Shown here in pieces: positions 15,718-23,679 of a DNA stretch of 64,000 bases. Under the pieces are notes generated by a model, which saw only the letters and a list, made by a program, of their open reading frames with translations, was not told the origin of the DNA and did not search any database. This DNA is from JADLCB01 sp964398315 (GTDB lineage: Bacteria > Planctomycetota > Phycisphaerae > Tepidisphaerales > Tepidisphaeraceae): NCBI GenBank assembly GCA_964398315.1, contig CAYNMV010000011.1, positions 1-64,000 of the forward strand, given 5' to 3'. A program made the translations under genes and the position numbers. Each line of letters begins with the position of its first letter. Positions within the stretch are counted from its first letter, which is position 1.

Positions 15718-17259
15718 TCACTGCTGGCCTTTGGAGCCGGTATGCACAGCGCTGTTGGCGGTTGTTCCCAGGCGGACGCCGGGGATCGTGCCATCGGGAT
15801 AGGCATGAAGCAGCAGGGCCAGGTGATCGGACGGCAGGCGGAAGTCGAGCGCGGCGGCATCGGCGAACGGTGCCGCGATCACCAGCGAACCATGCTCCAG
15901 GTCCAGATCCGCGCGGAACATGCCCAGCGTCGGATACCGGCGATGCCGGCGGGCAGGCGCGCCCCAGGTGCCGAACGGATCGCCCGGATGCTGGGCGTAG
16001 AGGTTGTCCGACAGGTGCAGGTTCAACGCTTCCAGTGACAGCCCCACCGGGCCCGTTTCGGTGAGCTTCACCGCATCGGCCGGGCGGCCCTGCATCCGCC
16101 GTGGCCAGTGCCGCTCATCGGGCACATCAAACCAGCCCCAGAGCTGTCCAGCGCGATTGAATGTGATGAGATTGCGCTGAATCTTCAGCTTGCGCATCCA
16201 GATCCATGATGGTCGGGTTTCGCCAGGGGGGATGATCTGCCGCGGGCGATCATGCAGCACCAGCCCCAGGCGATTGAACGCGATCAAATTGCGCTCAATC
16301 ACACCGCTGTCCGTGCTGCTGAGTACGAGGCCACCATCGGGGTGCGTTTTTTCATCTCCCGCTCCCAGCCCGTTACCGGCGATGACGTTGTCATGCGCGT
16401 GCACGGCACGGGCCGCATCGGCCAGGATGCCGGTGGCGTTGTTGCGGATCAGGCAGTGGCGAATGGTTGCCGATTCGCTGGCATCATCAATGCGGATGCC
16501 GATGCCGCGGCCATCTTCGATGCGCGAATGCTCGATGATTGCTCCCCGGCTGCGGCTGATGCGCACGCCGGCAATGATGTCCATCCCGTCGGCGGCTGCA
16601 CTGTTGGCCCGTGGATGGGCGTGCGGCGGAGCATGATCCGCTGGAGCAGGATCGCGTGCGGCATCAACGCTGGATTGGGTGATGGACCCGGTGGTGGGGG
16701 CCGTGTTCGCCGGAGGCGCGCCGACAGCGCGGATCGTGCAGTCGCTAACAAGCAGGCGATCGGCCTGTTTCGCCGCCAGGGCGATCTGGCGATTGTGCTC
16801 GAAGGTACACCCCCGCACGATCGCATCCGCGCCGGTGATGAGGAGGCCGAGCCGTGCGCTGGTGAAGGTGCAGTTTTCGATGCGGGCATGGTTGCCGCGC
16901 ACGATCACCGGCCGCTCGAAGTGCAGGCCGCGCAGATGAACGTGATCGCCGATGATCTCCAGTGGCGCATCGTCTCCGGTGGGAGCCAGTCGTCCCCGCC
17001 CGGGCTCGGCCGGTTCGAGGATGATCGGGGCGTCGCGCCGTCCGCCACGCAGCAGGCGCGCCGGCTCGTGGTGGACCGCATCGTGCAGCACGATCCGGTC
17101 GCCGGCCCGCGCGATGCGCATGGCTTCCTCCAGCGAGCGCAGTTGTGCGGTCAGGCGCACCCCTTCTATCGGCCTGGCCGATATGTGCAGCACCCGCTCG
17201 CCCCGCACTGCTGCGGTAAGCAGCACTGTCAGTAAGAAAGCCACCTGCCATCCCCGCAT
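15718..17259 (-). CDS. Exported right-handed parallel beta-helix protein
   Basis: 513 aa. Signal peptide QVAFLLTVLLTAAVRG. A short opening domain contains SLEEAMRIARAGDRIVLHDA, the usual start of bacterial pectate lyase-like beta-helices. The middle (about residues 95-340) has successive coils with the pattern NHARIENCTFTSARLGLLI, IIEHSRIEDGRGIGI, ATIRHCLIRNNATGI and GVIERNLIAFNRLGLVL, typical of PbH1 repeats. Members bind or cleave polysaccharide; no catalytic residues are evident, so no reaction is assigned. Its neighbour gmhA is divergent, with about 120 bp between them. Confidence 0.83.
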   Translation of the reverse strand: MRGWQVAFLLTVLLTAAVRGERVLHISARPIEGVRLTAQLRSLEEAMRIARAGDRIVLHDAVHHEPARLLRGGRRDAPIILEPAEPGRGRLAPTGDDAPLEIIGDHVHLRGLHFERPVIVRGNHARIENCTFTSARLGLLITGADAIVRGCTFEHNRQIALAAKQADRLLVSDCTIRAVGAPPANTAPTTGSITQSSVDAARDPAPADHAPPHAHPRANSAAADGMDIIAGVRISRSRGAIIEHSRIEDGRGIGIRIDDASESATIRHCLIRNNATGILADAARAVHAHDNVIAGNGLGAGDEKTHPDGGLVLSSTDSGVIERNLIAFNRLGLVLHDRPRQIIPPGETRPSWIWMRKLKIQRNLITFNRAGQLWGWFDVPDERHWPRRMQGRPADAVKLTETGPVGLSLEALNLHLSDNLYAQHPGDPFGTWGAPARRHRRYPTLGMFRADLDLEHGSLVIAAPFADAAALDFRLPSDHLALLLHAYPDGTIPGVRLGTTANSAVHTGSKGQQ

Positions 17260-17368
17260 GCTGCGCTATTCTTGCAGCAGATGAGCCGATTCGCCATCGG
17301 GCGAGAATTGCGCTGGTGCCTTCTCTCCAACTCGGCGCTGCGATGGCGCTATTGGCCGGTAGAGCGGG

Positions 17369-17374
17369 TAGAAT
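17369..17374 (+). promoter_or_regulatory. Leaderless-type -10 box of gmhA
   Basis: TAGAAT, 7 nt before the ATG at 17382. Confidence 0.5.
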
Positions 17375-17381
17375 CCGGGGC

Positions 17382-17960
17382 ATGTTTCGTGATCTTCTCG
17401 ATCAGGCGACCAGAGAATTGCAGGCACTGTTGCCGGCCCTGCCCGACCATGCTCCGGCGCTGCAGCGACTCGGGCAGACGATGCTGGATTGCTGGCGACA
17501 GCGCGGGAAGGTGCTGCTGGCGGGCAACGGCGGGTCGATGGCCGATGCGGTGCATTTCGCTGAGGAGTTAACGGTCCGCTATCGCAAGAATCGGCAAGCG
17601 CTGGCGGCGATTGCGCTGTCCGATGCCGCCGCCCTGACCTGTGCCGGCAATGATTTCGGCTATGACCTGGTCTTCGCCCGCCAGGTCGAGGCCCTGGGCA
17701 ACGCGGGGGATGTGCTGGTGGTCTTCACCACCAGCGGCAACAGCCCCTCGATTTTACGCGCCTTGGAAGCCGCCCGTCGCCAGCGGTTAATCACTTGCGC
17801 CTTCCTCGGCAAGGATGGGGGCGCTGCCCGCGGGCAGGCGGATATCGAACTGCTCATCCCCAGCCCCAACACCGCCCGCATCCAGGAAATGCACCAGGTG
17901 CTGTTCCATGTCATGTGCGAATGGATCGACAGCCAGTTCCCTGAGATACCGGTGAAATAG
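17382..17960 (+). CDS. gmhA: Phosphoheptose isomerase (SIS domain)
   Basis: 192 aa, the usual GmhA length. Converts sedoheptulose-7-phosphate to D-glycero-D-manno-heptose-7-phosphate, the first step to ADP-heptose for LPS core or S-layer glycans. Motifs: LLAGNGGSMADAVHFAEEL (about residues 47-65, substrate phosphate loop), VFTTSGNSPSILRAL (about 113-127) and the C-terminal IQEMHQVLFHVMCEWID helix with the conserved Glu/His pair. The ATG at 17382 lies 7 nt after a TAGAAT box; the longer GTG frame from 17316 has no support. No other heptose gene is in the window. Two parS-like sites follow directly. Confidence 0.92.
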   Translation: MFRDLLDQATRELQALLPALPDHAPALQRLGQTMLDCWRQRGKVLLAGNGGSMADAVHFAEELTVRYRKNRQALAAIALSDAAALTCAGNDFGYDLVFARQVEALGNAGDVLVVFTTSGNSPSILRALEAARRQRLITCAFLGKDGGAARGQADIELLIPSPNTARIQEMHQVLFHVMCEWIDSQFPEIPVK

Positions 17961-17975
17961 ACATCGCCGGTGCAT

Positions 17976-17991
17976 TGTTCCACGTGGAACA
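17976..17991. promoter_or_regulatory. parS-like ParB-binding palindrome (site 1)
   Basis: Perfect 16-bp palindrome TGTTCCACGTGGAACA. It matches the conserved chromosomal parS form (TGTTnCACGTGnAACA) recognised by ParB. It is 15 bp after the gmhA stop. Confidence 0.85.
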
Positions 17992-18054
17992 CTCGCACAC
18001 CTTCCACTGTGCCGCTCAAGGCGATCACGCAAATGGCCAGCCCGGTTACTGCAT

Positions 18055-18070
18055 TGTTCCACGTGGAACA
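18055..18070. promoter_or_regulatory. parS-like ParB-binding palindrome (site 2)
   Basis: A second identical copy of TGTTCCACGTGGAACA, 79 bp (centre to centre) from site 1. Both begin inside GCATTGTTCC, so at least four flanking bases are also shared. Confidence 0.85.
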
Positions 18071-18213
18071 TTGCATATGCGACAGGCTGGATGGGCCGGC
18101 ACTGGCGGGATGCCAGCCCGGTGTGCCGGGGGTGACATTTTCTGCCGTTTCCTGCCATTTTCTGGACGAAATGATCATTTTCCGCCTTCGCCGCTCCGCT
18201 GCGCTGCGTTTAA

Positions 18214-20679
18214 ATGAACCTCCCCATCATGAGGTTTGCGCAAGCTTTTCGATATGTGCTGGGACTGGTGACGGTGCTCATCATCGCCTGGTCGTTCTAT
18301 GATGTGGGCCGGCGGGTGGTGGCACGGCAACTGGCCGATCGGCGCCAGCCAGTCCACCTGACCGTGCTGCACTGGGGCAATCCGGCGGAGGATCGGATCG
18401 TCGCGGACCTGGTTGCCCGCTACCAGCAGCAGAACCCCCATGTCCGCATCACGCGCATCAACACCGGCGGCGGCTCGCCGGAGATGACACAGAAACTCAA
18501 GACGATGATGGCTGCCGGCGATCCGCCGGACCTGTTCTACCTGCCACCGGCCCTGCTGCCGGAGATGGCGCAACTGGGGCTGGTGGCGGAGCTTGATCCC
18601 TTCCTGGCGCAGGAGCCCGCGGGGTGGGATGCCGACTTTTTCCCAATCTTGCTCGATGCCTTTCGCTACGACCGCCAGACCGGCATGGTGGGCCGCGGGC
18701 CACTCTATGGCCTGCCCAAGGATTTCACGACCGCCGTCTTTTACATCAATGTTGATCTGTTCGAGGCAGCCGGCATCGACTGGCAGCGCATCCAGCGCGA
18801 GGGGTGGACCTGGGAGCAGTTTGCCGATGCGGCGGCGAAAATCACGGCCCTGCGCCAGCGCCCCGAATACGCCGGGCGGGCGATCTACGGCACGCTGATC
18901 CAGATTTGGGATGAAACGCTGCGGCACATCCTCTGGACCTTTGGCGGCGATTTCTTCGCCACTCGACCGGATGGCACCACCGATTTCTCCGATGTCACGC
19001 TCGATTCGCCCCAGTCGCTGGCGGCGATCGACTTTATCGCCCGCCTGCGCCTGCGTGAGCGCACCGCGTTCAACGCCACCGGCATTGCCCGCGATGGCGG
19101 CCAGGAGTTCATCATTGGCAACATCGGCTCGATTGGCCCGATCGGGCGCTGGATGGTGCCAACCTACAAATCCATTACCGCTTTCCGCTGGGATGTCGTG
19201 CCCGCGCCGCATGGCACAGAGCGCGTGAGCCAGTTGTTCTACAACGGCTGGGGCATGGCCAGCGGCAGCAGGCACCCGCGGGAGGCATTCAAGCTGATTC
19301 GCTTCCTCACCGGGCGCGAGGGACAGGTGTTGCAGGCGCGGGCCGGGCTGGCCATTCCCGCGCTGAAATCGGTGGCGTACTCGGATGATTTTCTCAATCC
19401 ACCGCCGCCGGATGATCCGGGCGAAACGCCCATCCCGCCGCACGCCAGCCACCTGTTCCTCGAGGCGATCCCACTGGGACGGCTCCAGCAGATCCCGCGC
19501 GAGGCAGAGTGGAAACGCCTGGTGGAGACGGGGATCAACCGCGCCATCCAGACCGGCCAGCAGACGCCGCGCGAGGCGGCCGAGGCCGTGGAAGCCGCCT
19601 GGCTGGCCGAGCTGAACTCGCCGCTGCGCGGGCGGGAACATCGCCCGATGCCGTGGGGGCCAATCCTGCTGGCCACCGCCGGCACGCTCGGAGCGCTCGT
19701 GCTGATGCTGTGGTGGCGGGCTCGGCGGGAAAAACTCGGCCCGCTGGACCGTGCCCAGGCCCGCGCTGGCTGGGCCTTTATCGCGCCGTGGCTGATCGGC
19801 TTTCTGCTGCTGACACTCGGGCCGATGGTGATGTCGCTGCTGCTCAGCTTCAGCCGCTGGAGCGGTTTGCTGCCGCTGCGCGAAGCCCAGTTCGTCGGGG
19901 CGGCCAACTTCGAGCAATTATTCGGATACGATCCAACCTTCTACCAGTCGCTGCGCGTGACGGCGTATTACGTCCTGCTGGGCGTGCCGGTGACGCAGGT
20001 GGCAGCGCTGGGCGTGGCGCTGCTGATGAACCTGCGCCTGCGCGGGATCACGGTCTTCCGCACGATCTATTTCGTCCCGTCCGTCGTCAGCGGCGTGGCG
20101 CTGGCGGTGCTGTGGCTGCAACTGTTCAACGATGATTACGGGCTGATCAACCAGGTGCTGCGGCCGATCCTCTCGCCCTTCGGCCTGCGGCCGCCCAACT
20201 GGTTCGGGGTGGATGTGTCGGTTGATCCGCCGGTGAACGATGCCATGCGCTGGGCCGTGCCGGCGCTGGTCATCATGGGGCTGTGGGGTGTCGGGGCGGG
20301 AATGATCATTTACCTGGCGGGGCTGAAAGGCATCCCGGCCAGCTTGTACGAGGCAGCCATCATCGATGGCGCCGGGCCGCTGCGCCGGCTGTGGAACGTA
20401 ACGCTCCCGATGCTCTCGCCGTTGATCTTCTACAACCTGGTGATGGGGGTCATCGGCAGCTTCCAGATCTTCACCCAGGCCTACGTGATGACCGGCCCGG
20501 GGCCGGACAACGCCACCCTGTTTTACGTGCTGAATCTCTATCGCCAGGCGTTCGAGTTTCACAACATGGGCTACGCCTCGGCGATGGCGTGGGTGCTGTT
20601 CGTGATCGTGCTGGTGCTGACGCTGCTGATTTTCCGCGGTGCGCGCGGGCTGGTTTATTACGAGGGGCTGAAGACATGA
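18214..20679 (+). CDS. Sugar ABC transporter: solute-binding protein fused to MalF-type permease
   Basis: 821 aa, a two-domain fusion. An N-terminal hydrophobic anchor (VLGLVTVLIIAWSFYDVG, about residues 11-28) is followed by a family 1 extracellular sugar-binding domain (about 45-470; VHLTVLHWGNPAEDRIVADL at its start, GSPEMTQKLKTMMAAGDPPD). After a second membrane segment (about 480-500) comes a MalF-like permease (about 515-815) with six predicted helices and the EAA loop EAAIIDGAGPLRRLW, which contacts the ATPase. The binding protein would be tethered in the periplasm next to its own channel. An ATG at 18229 is an alternative start. Its stop overlaps the next gene start (ATGA). No ATPase gene is nearby, so a shared MsmK-type ATPase elsewhere is likely. 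Confidence 0.88.
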   Translation: MNLPIMRFAQAFRYVLGLVTVLIIAWSFYDVGRRVVARQLADRRQPVHLTVLHWGNPAEDRIVADLVARYQQQNPHVRITRINTGGGSPEMTQKLKTMMAAGDPPDLFYLPPALLPEMAQLGLVAELDPFLAQEPAGWDADFFPILLDAFRYDRQTGMVGRGPLYGLPKDFTTAVFYINVDLFEAAGIDWQRIQREGWTWEQFADAAAKITALRQRPEYAGRAIYGTLIQIWDETLRHILWTFGGDFFATRPDGTTDFSDVTLDSPQSLAAIDFIARLRLRERTAFNATGIARDGGQEFIIGNIGSIGPIGRWMVPTYKSITAFRWDVVPAPHGTERVSQLFYNGWGMASGSRHPREAFKLIRFLTGREGQVLQARAGLAIPALKSVAYSDDFLNPPPPDDPGETPIPPHASHLFLEAIPLGRLQQIPREAEWKRLVETGINRAIQTGQQTPREAAEAVEAAWLAELNSPLRGREHRPMPWGPILLATAGTLGALVLMLWWRARREKLGPLDRAQARAGWAFIAPWLIGFLLLTLGPMVMSLLLSFSRWSGLLPLREAQFVGAANFEQLFGYDPTFYQSLRVTAYYVLLGVPVTQVAALGVALLMNLRLRGITVFRTIYFVPSVVSGVALAVLWLQLFNDDYGLINQVLRPILSPFGLRPPNWFGVDVSVDPPVNDAMRWAVPALVIMGLWGVGAGMIIYLAGLKGIPASLYEAAIIDGAGPLRRLWNVTLPMLSPLIFYNLVMGVIGSFQIFTQAYVMTGPGPDNATLFYVLNLYRQAFEFHNMGYASAMAWVLFVIVLVLTLLIFRGARGLVYYEGLKT

Positions 20680-21668
20680 CCTCGGCCAACTCCCCAACCC
20701 CCAACCGCACTGAGGGCGCGACGCATCCTCGGCCGGAAGTGGCAACAGCAGGGACAGCCGCGCTGGGCGCGGGCGCTGCGGCAACCGCCGCCAGCACTGC
20801 CGCCGCCGGACCCCATCGCGGCGGTGCCACGGGCTTGTCGGCCGGGCAGCGCGGGCTGGCGTATGCGGTGCTGGTGATCGGGGCGATCGCGTTTCTCGTG
20901 CCGTTCTATTTCGTTATCAATGGCTCGCTCAAGACCGAGGCGGCGGTGCAGGGGGGCGATTTCATCACCCCGCCGGCCACGCTCGAGGCGGTGCGCTGGG
21001 AGAACTACCCGACAGCGCTGGTGATGATGCGCTTCGCGCCGGCCCTGGCCAACACGGTCGTCATTACCACGCTGAGCGTGCTGGGGCAGATCATCTCGTG
21101 CAGCCTGGTGGGGTTCGGCTTTGCCCGATTCCGGTTTCGCGGGCGCAGCATCCTGTTCATGGTGATGCTCAGCACGATGATGCTGCCGGCCCAGGTGACG
21201 ATGATCCCGCTGTTCGTGCTGTTCCGCGGGCTGGGGATGATCGATACCTTCTGGCCGCTGGCGATCCCGGCGTGGCTGGCCAGTCCGTTTTTCGTCTTCA
21301 TGTTCCGCCAGTTCTTCGCGCAGGTGCCCGAGGAATTGATCGAGGCGGCCCGTATCGACGGAGCCAGTAACTGGCGCATCTACTGGCAGCTCATGCTGCC
21401 GCTCTCGGGTCCGGTGATCGCCATCGTGGCGATCTACACCTTCCTGGCCGCGTGGAACGACTTTCTCGGCCCACTGATCTACCTCAACAGCCCCGAGAAC
21501 CGCACGCTGGCGCTGGCCCTTAACAGCTTCAAGGGCCAGTACGGCGTCAGCGAGGCCCACCTGCTGATGGCTGCCAGTGTCGTCTGCATGCTCCCCTGCA
21601 TCGTGCTGTTCTTTGCCGCCCAGCGGTATTTCGTCGAAAGCGTCGCCGCCAGCGGGCTGAAGGGATAG
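20676..21668 (+). CDS. Sugar ABC transporter permease, MalG type
   Basis: 330 aa. The ATG at 20676 overlaps the stop of the preceding gene (ATGA), so translation is coupled. An unusual N-terminal tail of about 60 residues is rich in Ala, Thr and Gly and is probably disordered; then come six membrane helices starting at AYAVLVIGAIAFLVPFYFVI. The EAA loop EAARIDGASNWRIYWQLMLP (about residues 228-247) is the docking site for the ATP-hydrolysing subunit. Together with the fused partner it forms the inner-membrane channel of an oligosaccharide importer whose substrate cannot be read from the sequence. Confidence 0.92.
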   Translation: MTSANSPTPNRTEGATHPRPEVATAGTAALGAGAAATAASTAAAGPHRGGATGLSAGQRGLAYAVLVIGAIAFLVPFYFVINGSLKTEAAVQGGDFITPPATLEAVRWENYPTALVMMRFAPALANTVVITTLSVLGQIISCSLVGFGFARFRFRGRSILFMVMLSTMMLPAQVTMIPLFVLFRGLGMIDTFWPLAIPAWLASPFFVFMFRQFFAQVPEELIEAARIDGASNWRIYWQLMLPLSGPVIAIVAIYTFLAAWNDFLGPLIYLNSPENRTLALALNSFKGQYGVSEAHLLMAASVVCMLPCIVLFFAAQRYFVESVAASGLKG

Positions 21669-21803
21669 GGGGACAAGGTCTGAGAGCTAAAGTCCGGCGG
21701 ATGAAAGACACATTCGGGCCGCATTTTCATTGTTCATCCTTCTCACTTCGGGCTCTCTCCCTGGGATCATTCTCCGCCAGTGCCACTGGATGGGGGGACT
21801 GGC

Positions 21804-21809
21804 TATAAT
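21804..21809 (+). promoter_or_regulatory. Leaderless-type -10 box of the NUDIX gene
   Basis: Perfect TATAAT, 8 nt before the ATG at 21818. Confidence 0.6.
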
Positions 21810-21817
21810 TGCCCCGC

Positions 21818-22348
21818 ATGGCGATGCGGCTGATCGAGAGGCAGGTGCTGTACACGGGCAGGAAGGTGCGACTGGAGCTGCGGCACTTCGAGCCGGAAGG
21901 AGGGGGGCCGCGGCATACGCGCGAGGTGGTGGTTCATCCGGGGGCGGTGGTTGTTCTTCCCTTTCTGGATGAACAGACGATCCTGCTGATCCGCACGCGG
22001 CGGTATGCCATTGATGAATCCTTGCTGGAGCTGCCGGCCGGAACGCTGGAGAAGGGCGAATTGCCGATCAACTGCGCCGGGCGCGAGCTGGTCGAGGAGA
22101 CGGGATATCTGGCCGGGCGGATGGAGCCGCTTGGGTCGTTCTATGCCTCGCCGGGCGTGCTGACCGAGCGGCTGCACGCCTTCGCTGCCTACGACCTGGA
22201 GGCCGGCGCGCCGCGGCTGGAGGAGGGAGAGGAGATCGAAGTTGTCCCCACGCCACTGGAGGAAGCGGTCGAGCAGATCCGTTCCGGTGAGATTGCCGAT
22301 GGCAAGACGATCGCGGTGGTGTTGTCGTACGTGATGTTTAGAAGGTGA
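21818..22348 (+). CDS. NUDIX hydrolase, ADP-ribose pyrophosphatase-like
   Basis: 176 aa. Hydrolyses a nucleoside diphosphate linked to another moiety, most likely ADP-ribose or ADP-sugar. The Nudix box is intact: GTLEKGELPINCAGRELVEE followed by TG (about residues 74-95), with the metal-binding REXXEE glutamates. The downstream FYASPGVLTERLHAF (about 108-122) is the segment typical of ADP-ribose pyrophosphatases. No signal peptide. The start follows a consensus TATAAT box by 8 nt and has no ribosome site; an ATG two codons later is an alternative. Confidence 0.9.
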   Translation: MAMRLIERQVLYTGRKVRLELRHFEPEGGGPRHTREVVVHPGAVVVLPFLDEQTILLIRTRRYAIDESLLELPAGTLEKGELPINCAGRELVEETGYLAGRMEPLGSFYASPGVLTERLHAFAAYDLEAGAPRLEEGEEIEVVPTPLEEAVEQIRSGEIADGKTIAVVLSYVMFRR

Positions 22349-22415
22349 GGAATCCAGTGTCCAGTACAGGCGATCTTCCTGCTGGATTCTGAATTCTCTC
22401 TCAAGGAGTGCGTTT

Positions 22416-23492
22416 TTGGGCTGGGAAGACCGTCCATATTATCGCGACCAGCGCCCCGGCAGCAGCAATCCGTTGATGTGGTTGCTCACCGGATCGGTGC
22501 CGTTGTTCACCGCGTTCGGGATTCGCGTGCGGGCTCATGCATCGCTGATCGTGATCGGTGTACTGGTGCTGTTGCTGGGATGGGGCCCGGGGGCCACGGT
22601 CTCCCATCGCGTGCAGTTTGTGACGATCCTGTTCGGGATCGTGCTGCTGCACGAGTTCGGGCACTGCTTCGCGGCTCGCTGGACCGGGGGGACGGCCGAT
22701 GAGATCCTCATGACGCCCCTGGGCGGGCTGGCGATGGCCTATGCCCGGCGGCGGCCGTGGCCGACCTTTGTGACCGTCGCCGGCGGGCCCCTGGTCAACG
22801 TGGCCATTTGCCTGATCTGCGGGGCGGGGCTTTATTTCACCATCGACTTCTGGCCGCTGGGGCCGTTCCAGTTCGGGCGGGCGTTTCGTGAGGTGAACCC
22901 CACGTTCCTCAGCATCGTGCCGTACCTGTTCTGGATCTACTCAATCAGCTATTTCCTGCTGCTGTTCAACCTGCTGCCGGTCTTTCCGCTGGATGGCGGG
23001 CAGTTGCTCCAGGCGATCCTCTGGCCCAAGCTGGGTTACTACAAATCCATGCTGCTGGCGGTCAACATCGGACTTGGCGGGTCGGTACTGATGATCATGG
23101 TGGGGCTGGCAACGCTGGGGACCATCGGCGGCGGCCTGCTGCTGACTTTCATCGGTATCAGTTGCCTGCTCAACTGCCTGCAAATGCGGCGGATGCTCAT
23201 CGCCGAAGGGCCCTGGGGTTTCAGCGATGAAGATGCCTATGACTTCGGCGGCAGCCTGCTGACCCAGAACCCCAAGACCTCAAGCTGGCGCGGCAGGCGC
23301 GCTGCCAGGCGGCGGCAGAAGCTGGAACACGAGGCCCGCTCCGAGCAGGAGCGCATCGATCAGATCCTGGCCAAGGTGTCGGCCAGTGGAATGCAGTCGC
23401 TGACCTGGCTGGAGAAGCGGGCCTTGAAGAAGGCCACCCTGCGCCAGCGGCAGCGCGATGCCGAGCTGTCTCGCCTCCGCCGCGGAGCGTGA
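22416..23492 (+). CDS. Site-2 protease family (M50) zinc metalloprotease
   Basis: 358 aa polytopic membrane protease. HEFGH (about residues 81-85) in a membrane helix is the zinc-binding HExxH motif and NLLPVFPLDGGQLLQ (about 185-199) supplies the third ligand Asp. About five to six hydrophobic segments. The C-terminus is unlike most M50 enzymes: a basic, coiled-coil-like tail ending in the segment ILAKVSASGMQSLTWLEKRA, which resembles the cytosolic tail of many bacterial rhomboid proteases. Starts with TTG at 22416, justified by AAGGAG 7 nt upstream. Role is probably intramembrane cleavage of a regulatory protein; its target is unknown. Confidence 0.87.
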   Translation: MGWEDRPYYRDQRPGSSNPLMWLLTGSVPLFTAFGIRVRAHASLIVIGVLVLLLGWGPGATVSHRVQFVTILFGIVLLHEFGHCFAARWTGGTADEILMTPLGGLAMAYARRRPWPTFVTVAGGPLVNVAICLICGAGLYFTIDFWPLGPFQFGRAFREVNPTFLSIVPYLFWIYSISYFLLLFNLLPVFPLDGGQLLQAILWPKLGYYKSMLLAVNIGLGGSVLMIMVGLATLGTIGGGLLLTFIGISCLLNCLQMRRMLIAEGPWGFSDEDAYDFGGSLLTQNPKTSSWRGRRAARRRQKLEHEARSEQERIDQILAKVSASGMQSLTWLEKRALKKATLRQRQRDAELSRLRRGA

Positions 23493-23679
23493 GGCGGACC
23501 TTCTGCGGAGCCGGCATCGGTGCTGATGCCACATCCGCAGTTTCAAATCAGGAATCCGCACGGTGGTTATGGCACACCGGGCTGTGCTTGCTTTCCCGGC
23601 GTGGCGGGAGAGTGGGTCGGGCCATGCTCCGGGGGTCATCAACCCCATCTGTTAAGAGGCAATCGGGACCAGGAAACGC

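Noticed and set aside
17961..18213. Reading the GTTCCACGTGGAAC copies as repressor operators
   Set aside because: Two exact 16-bp matches to the parS consensus make ParB binding the better explanation, though an operator role is not excluded.
18175..19917. 580-aa minus-strand frame
   Set aside because: Antisense to the binding-protein part of the ABC fusion, which has clear motifs.
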